Of a stretch of DNA of 64,000 nt, positions 46,641 to 56,829 are shown piece by piece. The DNA comes from Sciurus carolinensis (taxonomy: Eukaryota > Chordata > Mammalia > Rodentia > Sciuridae). The stretch spans positions 8,949,084-9,013,083 of the forward strand of contig NC_062216.1 of assembly GCF_902686445.1 (NCBI RefSeq). The letters are read 5' to 3'. Within the stretch, counting starts at the first letter, position 1, and each line of letters opens with the position of its first letter. A program made the position numbers and the translations under genes. The notes below the pieces were generated by a model, which searched no databases, had not been told where the DNA came from, and was given only the letters and a program-made list of their open reading frames with translations.

Positions 46641-47524
46641 GGTAATTGTTAGCTTCCAGAAGACAGAGGCCTTACCTAGCTCACCCCCCCCCACCCCCCA
46701 GTGTCAGTCTCAGAGCCTACTGGGCCAGAGGAAGTGAAACACTCTGGGCTTAGATAAGACCATGGTTTCACCCTTACCCCAAGTTGGTGAGTCAACTCCT
46801 TAGGCACAACATGGAGGTGAGAATGAAGTGAACTCCCTGGAAATATGAGTCTCTGCTCACCACTCTCTATATGAGATCCTGAATGCTGCTTGGGTGCTTC
46901 CCCGGGGTTGGACTGAGGCTGATAACCTCCATGATTGTCAGCCCCCTGGAACTGGCTGAATGGCTCTCTGTGCCCTTCCTCCTACCCTGGCTCTGAAACA
47001 GATTGTGATCTGTGTGCATCTTTCTTGAGACCAAGAACCCAGGCATCAGGGTGCCAGAAGATCTTATTTATTGCTATCTTACTGATTTTGGAACCCCCAA
47101 TACTCAGTGTGTGGCATATAACAGGATTCGTGTGCCAGTACCAAACTGAATAGCCCTGGCTCTTAACCTTTAACTGCAGGTTCAAGAACATTTCTGAATA
47201 ATCCCCAGCACTCCACCCTCAGCCAGAGTGGCACTGTGGCACAAAGATTTTGTATGTACATTCTGTATTTTATAGCACCAGCTCTAATAGAGAGGCTGGA
47301 AAGCTTGCCCTGCTCATTTTTTCACAGTTTATTATGCGGAAAAACATAAACCTTCTGTTTTTCTGGGTTGTTAACTTGGCACCTCATTTCACGTATAGAA
47401 CTTGCATTAAAAGACACTACCTCTGTGAGTTAATCAGCCATTTAGAGAGCGAAAGTACTTTACAGTCTGAGGACTCTCAGAGCTCATCCTCTGGGAAGAA
47501 TGACTTCACAGGCCAGGTGCACCG

Positions 47525-47690
47525 AGAGACTTCTGAGCTGGGTCCCAATCACTTAACCCTTGAAACAAGCTAATGAGGTTGGGAGAAGATCACTTCAAAG
47601 GCGGCAAAGTTTGAGACTCGAAGTCAAGCAACAAGTCCAAGGTAACATGGCTAATAAACAACAGAGCCCAGTATCTCTGACCAAAATGGG
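47525..47690 (-). mobile_element. MIR SINE, antisense
   Basis: 'cacttaacccttgaaacaag', 'aagtccaaggtaacatggct' and 'aacagagcccagtatctctg' form the inverted MIR core. Confidence 0.6.
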
Positions 47691-47833
47691 GGATTTTCCC
47701 CTCTAACTCATTCATACATTCACTCATTCAATTATTTTAAGGGGAAAAATAATTGTTGTGTTGTTTAGTGTATGACATGATAGGGAATGGCCAAATCAAG
47801 CTAATTAAAATATGGATTACTCATATACTGTAT

Positions 47834-47834
<1 letters not shown>

Positions 47835-47870
<36 letters not shown>
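47835..47870 (+). repeat. (GT)n microsatellite
   Basis: 18 uninterrupted GT units. Confidence 0.97.
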
Positions 47871-47873
<3 letters not shown>

Positions 47874-47949
47874 AAACATTTAAAAGCCAAGGATTTTTGA
47901 AGAATTCCATTCAGAATCTCAAAAGGAAAGAAATTTAAAGAAAATAACG

Positions 47950-48150
47950 ATTTAGCAAGGCACCATAGCATACACCTGTAATCCCAGTTACTTGAGACTT
48001 GAGGTTGGAGGATCCCAACCAACCCTAAGGCCAACCAGAGCAAGGTAGCAAGACTCTGTCTCAATATAAAAAATGAAAAGGGCTGAGATTGTTGCTCAAT
48101 GGTAGAGTACCCCTGGGTTCAATCCCCAGTACTATAAACAAAAAGAAAAA
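47950..48150 (+). mobile_element. B1-dID dimeric SINE
   Basis: B1 half ('cacctgtaatcccagttact', 'tgaggttggaggatcc'), linker, then ID half ('gggctgagattgttgctcaa', 'tgggttcaatccccag') and an A-rich end. Both halves are diverged. Confidence 0.85.
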
Positions 48151-48484
48151 TAATACTTACTTGGTCAAATGGGTCATGTTCTCTTCATCGTCCTGTGGAA
48201 GGACAACCAGCAATCTCCATGATGTTGTTGATGCTTGTTTCCTTTTGAAAATGCTTGTTCTGAGGCTCAGGTCTTCAGAACCTGACTGAGGAGCATTCTT
48301 TGAAGTATCACCTCTGGGGGCAAGTCTTCACCTCTGCAGTCTTTCTGAGCAAGTGTGAGGGTGAAGCAGGGGATTAAAGTGAGTTCTAGTGCTTTAGTGT
48401 AAAAGCACAGTTGGCTATAAAAACACAGGACACAGTTCAGTTATGGGCAAGTTCCCATGTAGGACTGGAACCATGCCAAAAGGG

Positions 48485-48662
48485 TCTGAAAACTGTGTTG
48501 CCACCTGCCAGCTACCTCTACTGACCTCCCCACACCTGTCTCCTTGTCTGTAAAATCAGACCATCACCTATCTCACAGCGTGGTCCTAAGGATGTAAAGG
48601 AGGTAATGCACACAGTCACACAGCATCAGGGCTTAACAAATGGTGGCCATCATTATCCATTG
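48485..48662 (+). mobile_element. MIR SINE
   Basis: 'ctccttgtctgtaaaatcag' followed by 'acctatctcacagcgtggtc' and 'gtaatgcacacagtcacaca' is the 3' two thirds of a MIR. Confidence 0.7.
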
Positions 48663-49179
48663 AACCTGGATTCCCAAAAAAGTTTTGAATAGTAATAACC
48701 CACTGATCCTATTGCTTCCAGAACATACGTCTGGATGCCTATGCTTTGGTACCTGATGTATACATTCGAGGGAAGGACACATATGGCTCCGTCTTACATT
48801 CTCCTGGGTTGAATGTGTTCCAGCAATTAGCAGGGAGGTTGGCCCTCACAATAGTTGCAACAATAAAATATGCCAGATTCAAGGTCGGGTCATGCCTAGT
48901 CAGGTGACTACCGTCCCCACCCAAAAAGGGTTTCTATTAAAATAAAGGGACAAATCTTTCTTTAAGAAAGATCAATAAGTAATCAACCATGTTCCCTAGC
49001 CACAGCCACACTGCCGCTACATCTAAGAACACTGTTTGTTTTTTTAAATTGCAGTTTTATGCACTCAACTGGCTGAATGGGATTCATATCCTGAGAGAAT
49101 TTTCTCTTACAGTTCAGTATATATTCTCTTTCATTACACTAGAAATATATGTTCCTTAGAAAAACTAGAAATAGCTGAC

Positions 49180-49505
49180 AAGCAAAATTCATCTTTAAAT
49201 CATATAAAATTCCACCACCCAGAGATAAATACTGTTAATATTTTTAGCGAACATTCAATTGTAATTGTATGTTTTTCTGTTTTTTATACAAATAGGATCA
49301 TATTATGCATGCAATATTATAACATGGTTTATTAACTAAGTAATACCATGAACATCTATGTCAATAAATGCACTTGTACACAGTTTTCATCAAATGATGC
49401 ATAGGAGCCCATTTTTTAAATAACCATATTTAAACAATCCTGTACTGTTGAATCCCTAAGTTGTTTCAAAGTCATATTTTCTGCTATCAGAAACAGTACT
49501 GTGAT
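49180..49505 (-). mobile_element. Ancient L1M 3' sequence, antisense
   Basis: 'ccaccacccagagataaata', 'ctgttaatatttttagcgaa', 'caaataggatcatattatgc' and 'aagttgtttcaaagtcatat' follow the inverted L1M 3'UTR order. Confidence 0.6.
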
Positions 49506-50449
49506 GAGGTCATTCAGGAAGATTGTGTTTAAGAAGAAGAGAACAAGCAAGCCCTGATGGCATAATGGCCCAGTGGACAAAGACAAGACTCCTAGGATGA
49601 AATGGAGCCCAAAGGACAAGAAAGAGCAACCCCAACACAGAAAGGAGATGCATGATTGCGGGGGCTGGAGATGGTGGGAGTAAGGGAATGCCATCTGATG
49701 AGTACAGAGTTTCATTGAGCAAGATGAAAACGTTCTAGAGATTATACAACATTAGGCTTATAGTTAATGGTACTGTACTATAACTTAAAATTTTGTTAAG
49801 AAGGTTGATCTTTTGTTATGCTTTTTAACCCAACTGAGCAACCAAAGAAGAATAATTAAAACCAAGAAGAGGAGTATTAATAGATGTTGGTGTAAAGGAG
49901 TTTCACAAAGGTTGCTAAACATTGCAATAGTTGCCATCATGCTAATTAATGGTCATCCATGCAGCCAATTGAATATTCTACAAAATCCATATATGCAACC
50001 TCACAAAACCCTTGGAAATTTTCCCTCCACAAAATGCAGTCACTGCTGACCACTCTGTCCCAGTGGAGTTGGCACCCTACATGCTGACATTGCCTCTTGG
50101 AAATGAGCAGATTCTGACTCCCTGGTCCAGGTCAGCAAATGCTAATGAGCACAGGAGCTGTGTCTCATGAGCAATAGCTTCCTCATCTGGTCTGAGAGAT
50201 GGTCTGGCCCCTAGATGATCATGACCTGCATGCTGTCCACAGCATGCAACACAACTGCAGCAGCATTTGCTCACAGCCAGACGAGATCTTCCTGGTGGCC
50301 ATTCACAAGAATACCCCTGCAAGTGCTAAACGCAAGACCAGATCTGTGACTGCTGCATGTGTTCTGTCTTATCATTGGTCTCATTTATTTCTTTGGGGGA
50401 GTTTTTATTTCTCCTTTGATATATTTAATGTGATCATTAAAAGTTACTG

Positions 50450-50592
50450 TGGGCTGGGGTTGTAGCTCAGTGGTAGAGTGCTTGCCTAGCATTTGTGAGG
50501 CACTGGGTTCAATCCTCAGAACCACATGAAAATAAATAAATAAATGTATGTGTCCATCCTCAACTAAAAAGAGATTTAATTTTTTTTTTTAA
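50450..50592 (+). mobile_element. ID SINE with long sciurid-type tail
   Basis: GGGCTGGGGTTGTAGCTCAG body, B box GGTTCAATCC, 'cacatgaaaataaataaata' tail and the late 'gtgtccatcctcaactaaaa' segment. The flank 'gttactg' occurs at 50443-50449 and 50594-50600. Confidence 0.92.
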
Positions 50593-50605
50593 TGTTACTG
50601 ATTGG

Positions 50606-51074
50606 TGTGGGAAGCCATCCTTATCTAGCAGAATCAGACTAGGTTGAGCCTCATGATGCAGAGGTCTGACTTCCCAGAACTGGCAGATACAGAGGTCTGT
50701 CCCAGATTGCCAGGGGGTGGGGTATGTGACACTGTGGGAGTGGTTCCCTGTCTGGTTCTGCAATAGTCCTCCTAAGAAAATGGCTCCCCTAACTCCACCC
50801 TATCCTGTTCATCACAGAAGAAGCTCCTCCCGGTCTTGGCCCCCTTAACCTGTGTGTTACAAATAAAAGAGAGTTGGGCTACTCCATGTTGTTAGAGGTC
50901 AGATCTGGTATGACCAGACCCATCATGCCCCCTCTCATTTAAAAGGAGTATTGGTTCTTGTGTGTTTATTGATTAGATAAGTTTATGGGTAATTGATTGA
51001 TTTATAGCCAACAGCATCCTCTGGCAGCTAACCCTTTTCTCATCCACACCAGACATGGATGAGAGACTCCCACG
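50606..51074 (+). mobile_element. ERVK-type solo LTR with 6-bp TSD
   Basis: Starts TGTGGGAAGCC and ends ACTCCCACG. The ends form an inverted TGTGGGA / TCCCACG pair in which the terminal A has become G. The 6-bp flanks 'gattgg' at 50600-50605 and 51075-51080 match perfectly, the size made by ERVK-type integrases. A polyadenylation AATAAA lies near 50862 (within 'caaataaaagagagttgg'). There is no internal region. The family is unnamed here. The left TSD shares its first base with the TSD of the preceding ID SINE. Confidence 0.75.
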
Positions 51075-51440
51075 GATTGGTTTAGTCACATAATATTAGA
51101 AGATATAATCTGCGAATGCATTCACACAAGACAGAATCCCATTCTGCAGATGGTGAGGGTTTCTAGGTTTCCCAGTTGGGAACCAGGACTGACTGCAAAC
51201 ATTATTGACCAGCTCATCCCTGGGTTTTCCCATGAGTTTGGTCTTAGCACTGAAAGTCTCTTGTCTTGGGAAACTTCTCAGTTCCAGGAAAACCAGGATG
51301 GGCAGTTGTTCACCATATACTTAGTGCCAGTTTGTTTCGGTACCTCTTTCTACCAAACTCTACCTGAAGCTTTGTTTTCATTCTGATTTCATAATTCATA
51401 GATTGTGAATGAATCCCTACCTCAGAAGGAATTGCATGCT

Positions 51441-51827
51441 TGCTATCATTTGGACATGGAATGTTCCCCAAAGATCCATGTGTAAAGACTTGGTCCTCAG
51501 CCTGGTGCTATCAGGAGATGATAGAACCTTTAGGGGTGAGGACTAGTGTGAGGTCATAGGTCACTAGGGGCATACCCTCAAAAGGTATTGTGGTATGCTG
51601 GTATCTTTCTGTGTCTCTTTTTACTTCCTGGCTGCCATGAGAGGAGTGGCTTTCTCTGTCACACACACATATTCCTGCCATGATGTGCTACCTAACCATA
51701 GGCCCCAAAGCTACAGGCCAATCAACTATGGACTAAAGCATCCAATACTATGGGCCAAAATAAAATTTTCCTCTTTTATGTTGACTATCTCAAGCATTTA
51801 TTACAGTCTGGAAAGATGACTGACACA
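51441..51827 (+). mobile_element. MaLR solo LTR
   Basis: Starts TGCTATCATTTGGACATGGA and ends GATGACTGACACA. The flanks 'atgct' (51436-51440) and 'atgca' (51828-51832) agree in four of five bases. The polyadenylation region 'aaaataaaattttcctc' is near 51762. Confidence 0.85.
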
Positions 51828-51941
51828 ATGCACTTTGTTGACGATTGTTATTTACAACAAATTTTACACACACACACACACACATATGCACATATATACA
51901 TATAAACATATATACATAAAACAAATGATAAAGAATGGCAT

Positions 51942-52327
51942 GTTTCGGGGGCTGGGGTTGTGGCTCAGTGGTAGAGCACTTGCCTAGCATGTGTGAGGCA
52001 CTGGGTTCAATCCTCAGCATCACATAAAAATAAATAAATAGTTAGGTGTGGTGGCACAGGCCTGTAATCCTAGCAGCTCAAGAGGCTGAGGTGGGAGGAT
52101 CATGAGTTCTAAGCCACACTCAGCAATTTAGTGAGGCATTTAACAACTCAAGGAGACCCTGTCTCTAATAAAATAATTTAAAAAGGGTTGGGGATATGGC
52201 TCAGTGGTTGCGCACCCCTGGGTTAAAGGCCCAGTAACAAAAATAGATAACTAAATAAAATAAAATAAAGGTGTTGTATCCATCTGCAACTAAAAAAAAA
52301 TTTTTTTGAAAAAAAAAAAAAAAAAAG
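51942..52327 (+). mobile_element. ID SINE carrying a nested B1-dID
   Basis: The outer ID starts at 51947 and its tail is split at about 52040. It resumes at about 52246 with 'ggtgttgtatccatctgcaa' and poly-A. The 9-bp flanks 'gaatggcat' (51933-51941 and 52328-52336) enclose the whole composite, which shows that the outer ID inserted first. Confidence 0.9.
52041..52245 (+). mobile_element. B1-dID SINE nested in an ID tail
   Basis: B1 half ('gttaggtgtggtggcacagg', 'cctgtaatcctagcagctca'), linker, then ID half ('gttggggatatggctcagtg'). It sits in the AAATA-rich tail of the outer ID, an A-rich target that L1 machinery favours. The TSD is hidden in the A-rich tail. Confidence 0.88.
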
Positions 52328-52489
52328 GAATGGCATACTTCTTTGGTGTTCCGGTATTACCAATGGTCCTGCTCAGTAACTGATATGGTCATTAAAGGAG
52401 TGCCTAGCAGATGTCTCTCTTCTCAGTCCAATCCAGGTCTTCTTAGAGCACATAACATTGGCATCACAGTTCATCACTCTTCATTAATG

Positions 52490-52770
52490 TATTAAATATA
52501 CAAACCAGGGCCTGCCTTGTGCTCATCATTAGAAATAAAACAGAAAACAAGAGACTCACCTTGCCCTTGTGGGATTTACACAATAATGGAGTAGACTATT
52601 ATTGCTCAAATAATCTCACAAATGAATGTGTAACTACTAATTTTGATGAGTGCAGTGCAGAAACCCAGAGTAGGGGGTAGCAGGAGAAGCTCATTAGATG
52701 TGTCAGAGATAGCCTCTCCAAGGGAGAAATGTTTGGACTAGCCACAAGGATAAGCAGAAATGCAAATTAA
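52490..52770 (+). mobile_element. Ancient L2 3' fragment
   Basis: 'agggcctgccttgtgctcat' followed by 'aacaagagactcaccttgcc', 'cttgtgggatttacacaata' and 'gatagcctctccaagggaga' is in L2 order. Confidence 0.55.
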
Positions 52771-53520
52771 ATATGGAGTTCCACCCAATCCAAAAGCTAA
52801 AAGGTCAAGGCATGCCAAGTCTGACTTGCTAGCAAAGATGGGGGCAAGGAGACTCTGGTCTGCTGCTGGGAGAGGGGTGTCCCTGGCTATCTAATGTCTC
52901 TGAGTGCCACGTCCTCCTTTCATTGTCTGCTCTGAACTGTGAGGGCTTGCAGTCTGTAAGCTGTGTTTCCCAGGATCCCCTGCTCAGGGGTTTCCTGTTA
53001 GGTTCTCCCATGGAAGGTGCTCTTAGAGATCAGAAGGCTGGAGTAAGGGGGAAGCTCTCTGCTTCTGGCTTTGACTGTGGGTGGCAGGTACAGATGAAGC
53101 TGGCCATGAGAGGAGGGGAGCTGGAAGCCAACAGCTGAGCTGAGGTAACACCCCTCAGTTCCTGCTCTGCTTGAGGTAGCACCCATTCAGAGATCCAGAG
53201 CTCCTGCAGTAGTGTGCCACAGAAGCAAGGTCAGGCCTGTGGGTTGAGCACAAGGGCACTACTGGCTCCTGCTTTCAGGAGACCACTGTTTCCTCCTGTT
53301 GCTCGTCCATTCCCATGCCCTTCCATTTGCTCTTCCACACTGCCGAAAACCTTTAAAGCCAACTCATGGTATGAATCCCTCTATTTGAAATGCATAGCAT
53401 GGTTTCAGTTTTCCTACCGAGGCTCTCTCTGGTTTAACCATTTTTTTCTTCTTTTCACAAGTTTTTATCTTGAAAAATTTCAAATACGCACACATGATCC
53501 ATGAACTTTTTGCTACATTT

Positions 53521-53640
53521 GCTTTCTCCCTCTCTCCTTTTCCTCTTCCTCCTCTTTCTTCTTCTTTCACCCTTCTCCTCCCTCTCTCTTTCCCTCTCTC
53601 CCTGTCTTCTCTGTATCTCTCTCACCCTCTCCCTCTGCAA
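53521..53640 (+). repeat. CT-rich low-complexity tract
   Basis: An almost pure pyrimidine stretch of about 120 bases, rich in CTCC and CTCT. It creates long spurious frames on both strands. Confidence 0.9.
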
Positions 53641-53759
53641 ACATACAGAGACATCTGAAAACAAACTGTAGATACCTTGACACTTCATTTCAAAATACTC
53701 TTAAGAAAGAATAAGGCAAGGATATTTTTGTACATATCCAATACCATTCACATTTTTTT

Positions 53760-55500
53760 AAATTAAAGATAATTTCACAGTACAATATCCATTCCATATT
53801 CAAATTTATCCAGTGTCCCAAATATGTCTCTCACAGTTTTTTTTTTTTTCCTAATCCGGGATTCATGCATTGTATCTGGTTGGCTCAATCACTTTTGAAT
53901 AGAATTTGGCATTATCTTGCTGATATTCTTGTCCATGAGCACCAGGAAACATGCATAAAATGTCCATAACAACACAGTTCTTAAGAGCAAGCCATGGAAA
54001 CAGCCCATTTAGAGGGCTGGGGAGGGAATAAAAGGAGTCAAAGAAGGCTTCTCTGGGTCTGGCTCAGGCAGCTGGGTGGGCAGAGTAGATTGTGCTGCCT
54101 GCTTTTCCTACGCATCCCACATGGTCCATTTGCTCTCTGGCTTCAAAGTGCTCCCAGTCACACTATCTGCAATGGCTCAGAATTCACTCTGCCTGCTTCG
54201 TGCCTCCAAAACATTAAGAGCATTTTTATTGTTCTAGTGATTTCTGTCTCTGTTTGCCTTTCAAAAACCCAAGAAATGTAAGAAATGTGGTGGAGGTAAT
54301 TCCCCTCTGATGCCAAAGGACTATTACCAGCCCTCATTCCCACAGCTTCTGAGTATCCTCAGATGGTGTAATGGCCTTTAATTCTGAGTGCAGCTTGAAA
54401 GAGTCCCCATGATGCAGGAGTCATTTTTCCTATGATTATGCCCTGTCCCCCACTATGAAGTGCCCCAGGCTCCCCACTCCTGTCCCCTTCCCTCACTGCA
54501 GGGATACTTAAAAGCAGTCACCTGCTGTCCCATGGGATTTAACTACTTTACCTTTCCCAGTCTTCTTGCATGTGTGGGTTGCATCTGAAGTGGAGGGATG
54601 CTTCTCAATTCTTAGGTTCATCTACTTGTCCACAGTAACATGAGCATGAATGTTGGAGCCATCTACTCCTGAATACCCTGGCTTATACCATGTCACCCCC
54701 ATGGGTCACTTTGCTCTTTGGTCTGATCAAGTCTGAAGAATCGATGGGGAGGAATGTCTTATGGAGGGATGGTTTGCATAGCCTGCCTAAGGAAATTAAA
54801 CCAGTCACAAGCTTTTCAAAGGATGTCTCCACCAGTGCTTTGTCTGAGTTGATCACACTGTCAGTCCTTACACAGTATATCTGGTAACCATCCTAATGAA
54901 GCCAGAGGTCAGAAACCCACCATGTGCTCAAAAGTGATTCCTATAACTGAAAGATTCATTATAAAGGTGGAATCTGTAAACTGTTTGGGGTCATCTTTGA
55001 CAGACACTGACTATTCTGTGAGACATTACATCAAAATCCTGGTCAAGGGTCCCCAGGTATTTTTCAGTCTTGTCCTAGAAGTCTTTCAAGGTTATCATTG
55101 ACTTCTAATGACTCAAAGTGCTGCCAGTCTTCCTCTGGCCCATAAGGAAGATGGAATCTCCCAGCATCGCTATGACCTGCACATGAGATGTTGTGGAGAT
55201 GCCCAAGAGTGACAGCTTCTTGCTGAGTAGGATCTTCCCATAGTGAAGACAGAGGACACAAAGGAGCACTGCTCTCCGTGTGTGATTTTGTACTTTTTGT
55301 TTCCTGAGTCAGATTGCTGAGCTCCTGCCTTTTAAGCTAAATCAGACAGTGGATGATGGATGATCACATTCAGTCATTATTTTTGTCTCTCTCACCCTCT
55401 GTTTTATAAAACAGATTTTATAAAAATCGAGTGCCTCTCAAAACTTCCTAAGTTATTTCTAAGAATTTATAGAATGTTTCATATATGCTAATGAAGGAAT
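53760..55500. other. Unassigned stretch with a possible decayed coding remnant
   Basis: No repeat was named. On the minus strand, frames at about 54560-55260 give peptide stretches in more than one frame, broken by stops, including 65 codons at 55064-55261. This could be a processed pseudogene or an old transposon remnant, but I do not recognise a family. Confidence 0.3.
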
Positions 55501-55507
55501 TTTTCCT

Positions 55508-55803
55508 GCTGTGGTCTCAATAGTTGTGTCCCCTACAACTCACATGTTGGAATCCTAACCTCCAACATCCTGGTGTCAGAAAATAGACCTAATTAGGGTG
55601 AGATAAATGCCCTTATGAGAGACCCCAGAGGGCTCCCTCGCCCTTTCCATCATGTGAGCTATAGTGAGAAGACAGTCACAAAATCTGCCAGCACCTGGAT
55701 CTTGGACTTCCCAGACTCCAGAATTGTGGGAAGTAAGTTTCTGTTCTTGATAAGCCACACATCTATGCTGCTTCACTACAGTGCCCTGAACAACCACGAC
55801 ACC
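55508..55803 (+). mobile_element. MaLR (MLT1/MST-type) LTR
   Basis: 'gctgtggtctcaatagttgt', 'gtcccctacaactcacatgt', 'atgcccttatgagagacccc' and 'catcatgtgagctatagtga' are in MaLR order. The 3' end is truncated near 'caaccacgacac'. Confidence 0.8.
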
Positions 55804-56240
55804 TGATACCAACAGGGATCCACCCTGTGCTTTCTTGCCCTCTGGATACATCACTGCTCACAGGCCCACTGAAGCTATCTCCCTATTGCTGTTCTTCCCC
55901 AAGGTCCTCTAAGGAAGCAGGGATGCAATGCCACATGGACAGTCCCCCAATTCTCAGAGTGCAGCCTTGCCTGTCACTGGTCATTTGATGCTATAGGGCT
56001 TCCTATGCCATGGAACTTACAAAGGAGACCTCCCCTTCATGTTCTTGCTTCAATCCCTCCACGCAGAGTCAGGAGGGGTCAAGCTACAGGGTCACTCTGA
56101 AGAATAGAGTCACTCTGTGCTCAGAAGTAGTCCAACACTGAACACCAAGGTGTGGCTCTGAGGCAAAACCATGTGCCTGCCTTTCTTTGGAGAAAGTTCC
56201 TTCCTGAGAGTATATCAGGTCCCTTAAAGACTGATCTCAG

Positions 56241-56438
56241 CTGGGGATGGGGGTGTAGTTCAGTGGTAGAGTGCTTGCCTGGCAGGAAAGGAAGGAAGGA
56301 GGGAGGGAGACAGGGAGGGAGGAAGGAAAGAAGGAAGGAAGGAAGGAAGGAAGGAAGGAAGGAAGGAAGGAAGGAAGGAAGGAAGGGAGGGAGGAAGGGA
56401 AAGGAAAGGAAAGGAAATAAGAAAGAAAGGAGAAAAAG
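56241..56438 (+). mobile_element. ID SINE whose 3' half is replaced by a GGAA array
   Basis: The ID 5' part (CTGGGGATGGGGGTGTAGTT, A box, 'gagtgcttgcctggcag') stops at about 56284 and passes directly into a purine array. The flanks 'tgatctcag' (56232-56240) and 'tgacctcag' (56439-56447) enclose both parts, so the array lies inside the SINE insertion. Confidence 0.85.
56284..56437 (+). repeat. (GGAA)n microsatellite with GGGA variants
   Basis: About 150 bases, with a core of about 17 perfect GGAA units (56327-56386) flanked by GGGA and GAAA variants. Confidence 0.97.
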
Positions 56439-56459
56439 TGACCTCAGGTGACACATGCT

Positions 56460-56815
56460 ACAATGTGGATGAACCTTAAGGACATGGTGCTAAGTGAAAC
56501 AAGCCAGAACAAAAAGGGCAAACACTGTATGTTTCCAGTCATCTGAGGTACTTAGTTAAATTTAAAGGCAGAAAATAGAATAGAGGTTGCCAGAGGAAGG
56601 GAAGACAGCTGAACTGGAAGTTATTATTTAATGGATTCAGAGTTTTAGTTTTACAATATGAAAAGAGTTTTGGAGAAGCAGATGGTGATAGTCACAGAGC
56701 AATGTTAATACACTTAATTAATGCTCCTGAACTGTGCACTTAAAAATGGCTAAAATGGTAAGTTTCATATTATGTGAATTTAATCATAATCAAAATTTAA
56801 ATGAAATAGTAAATA
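56460..56815 (+). mobile_element. Ancient L1M 3' end
   Basis: 'atgtggatgaaccttaagga', 'catggtgctaagtgaaacaa' and 'agaggttgccagaggaaggg', then 'gaactgtgcacttaaaaatg' and 'gtgaatttaatcataatcaa' are in L1M order. Confidence 0.75.
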
Positions 56816-56829
56816 TGCATAACAAAATG

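Noticed and set aside
44314..47870. TG runs as recombination or Z-DNA signals
   Set aside because: Two ordinary TG microsatellites of about 36 bases. They are common in mammals and nothing around them suggests a special role.
53364..53688. Overlapping Arg/Glu-rich and Ser/Leu-rich frames near 53.5 kb
   Set aside because: They are translations of a CT-rich low-complexity tract on the two strands.
56121..56456. Frames of about 100 codons with Lys-Glu-Gly-Arg or Phe-Leu-Pro-Ser repeats
   Set aside because: They are translations of the GGAA microsatellite and not proteins.
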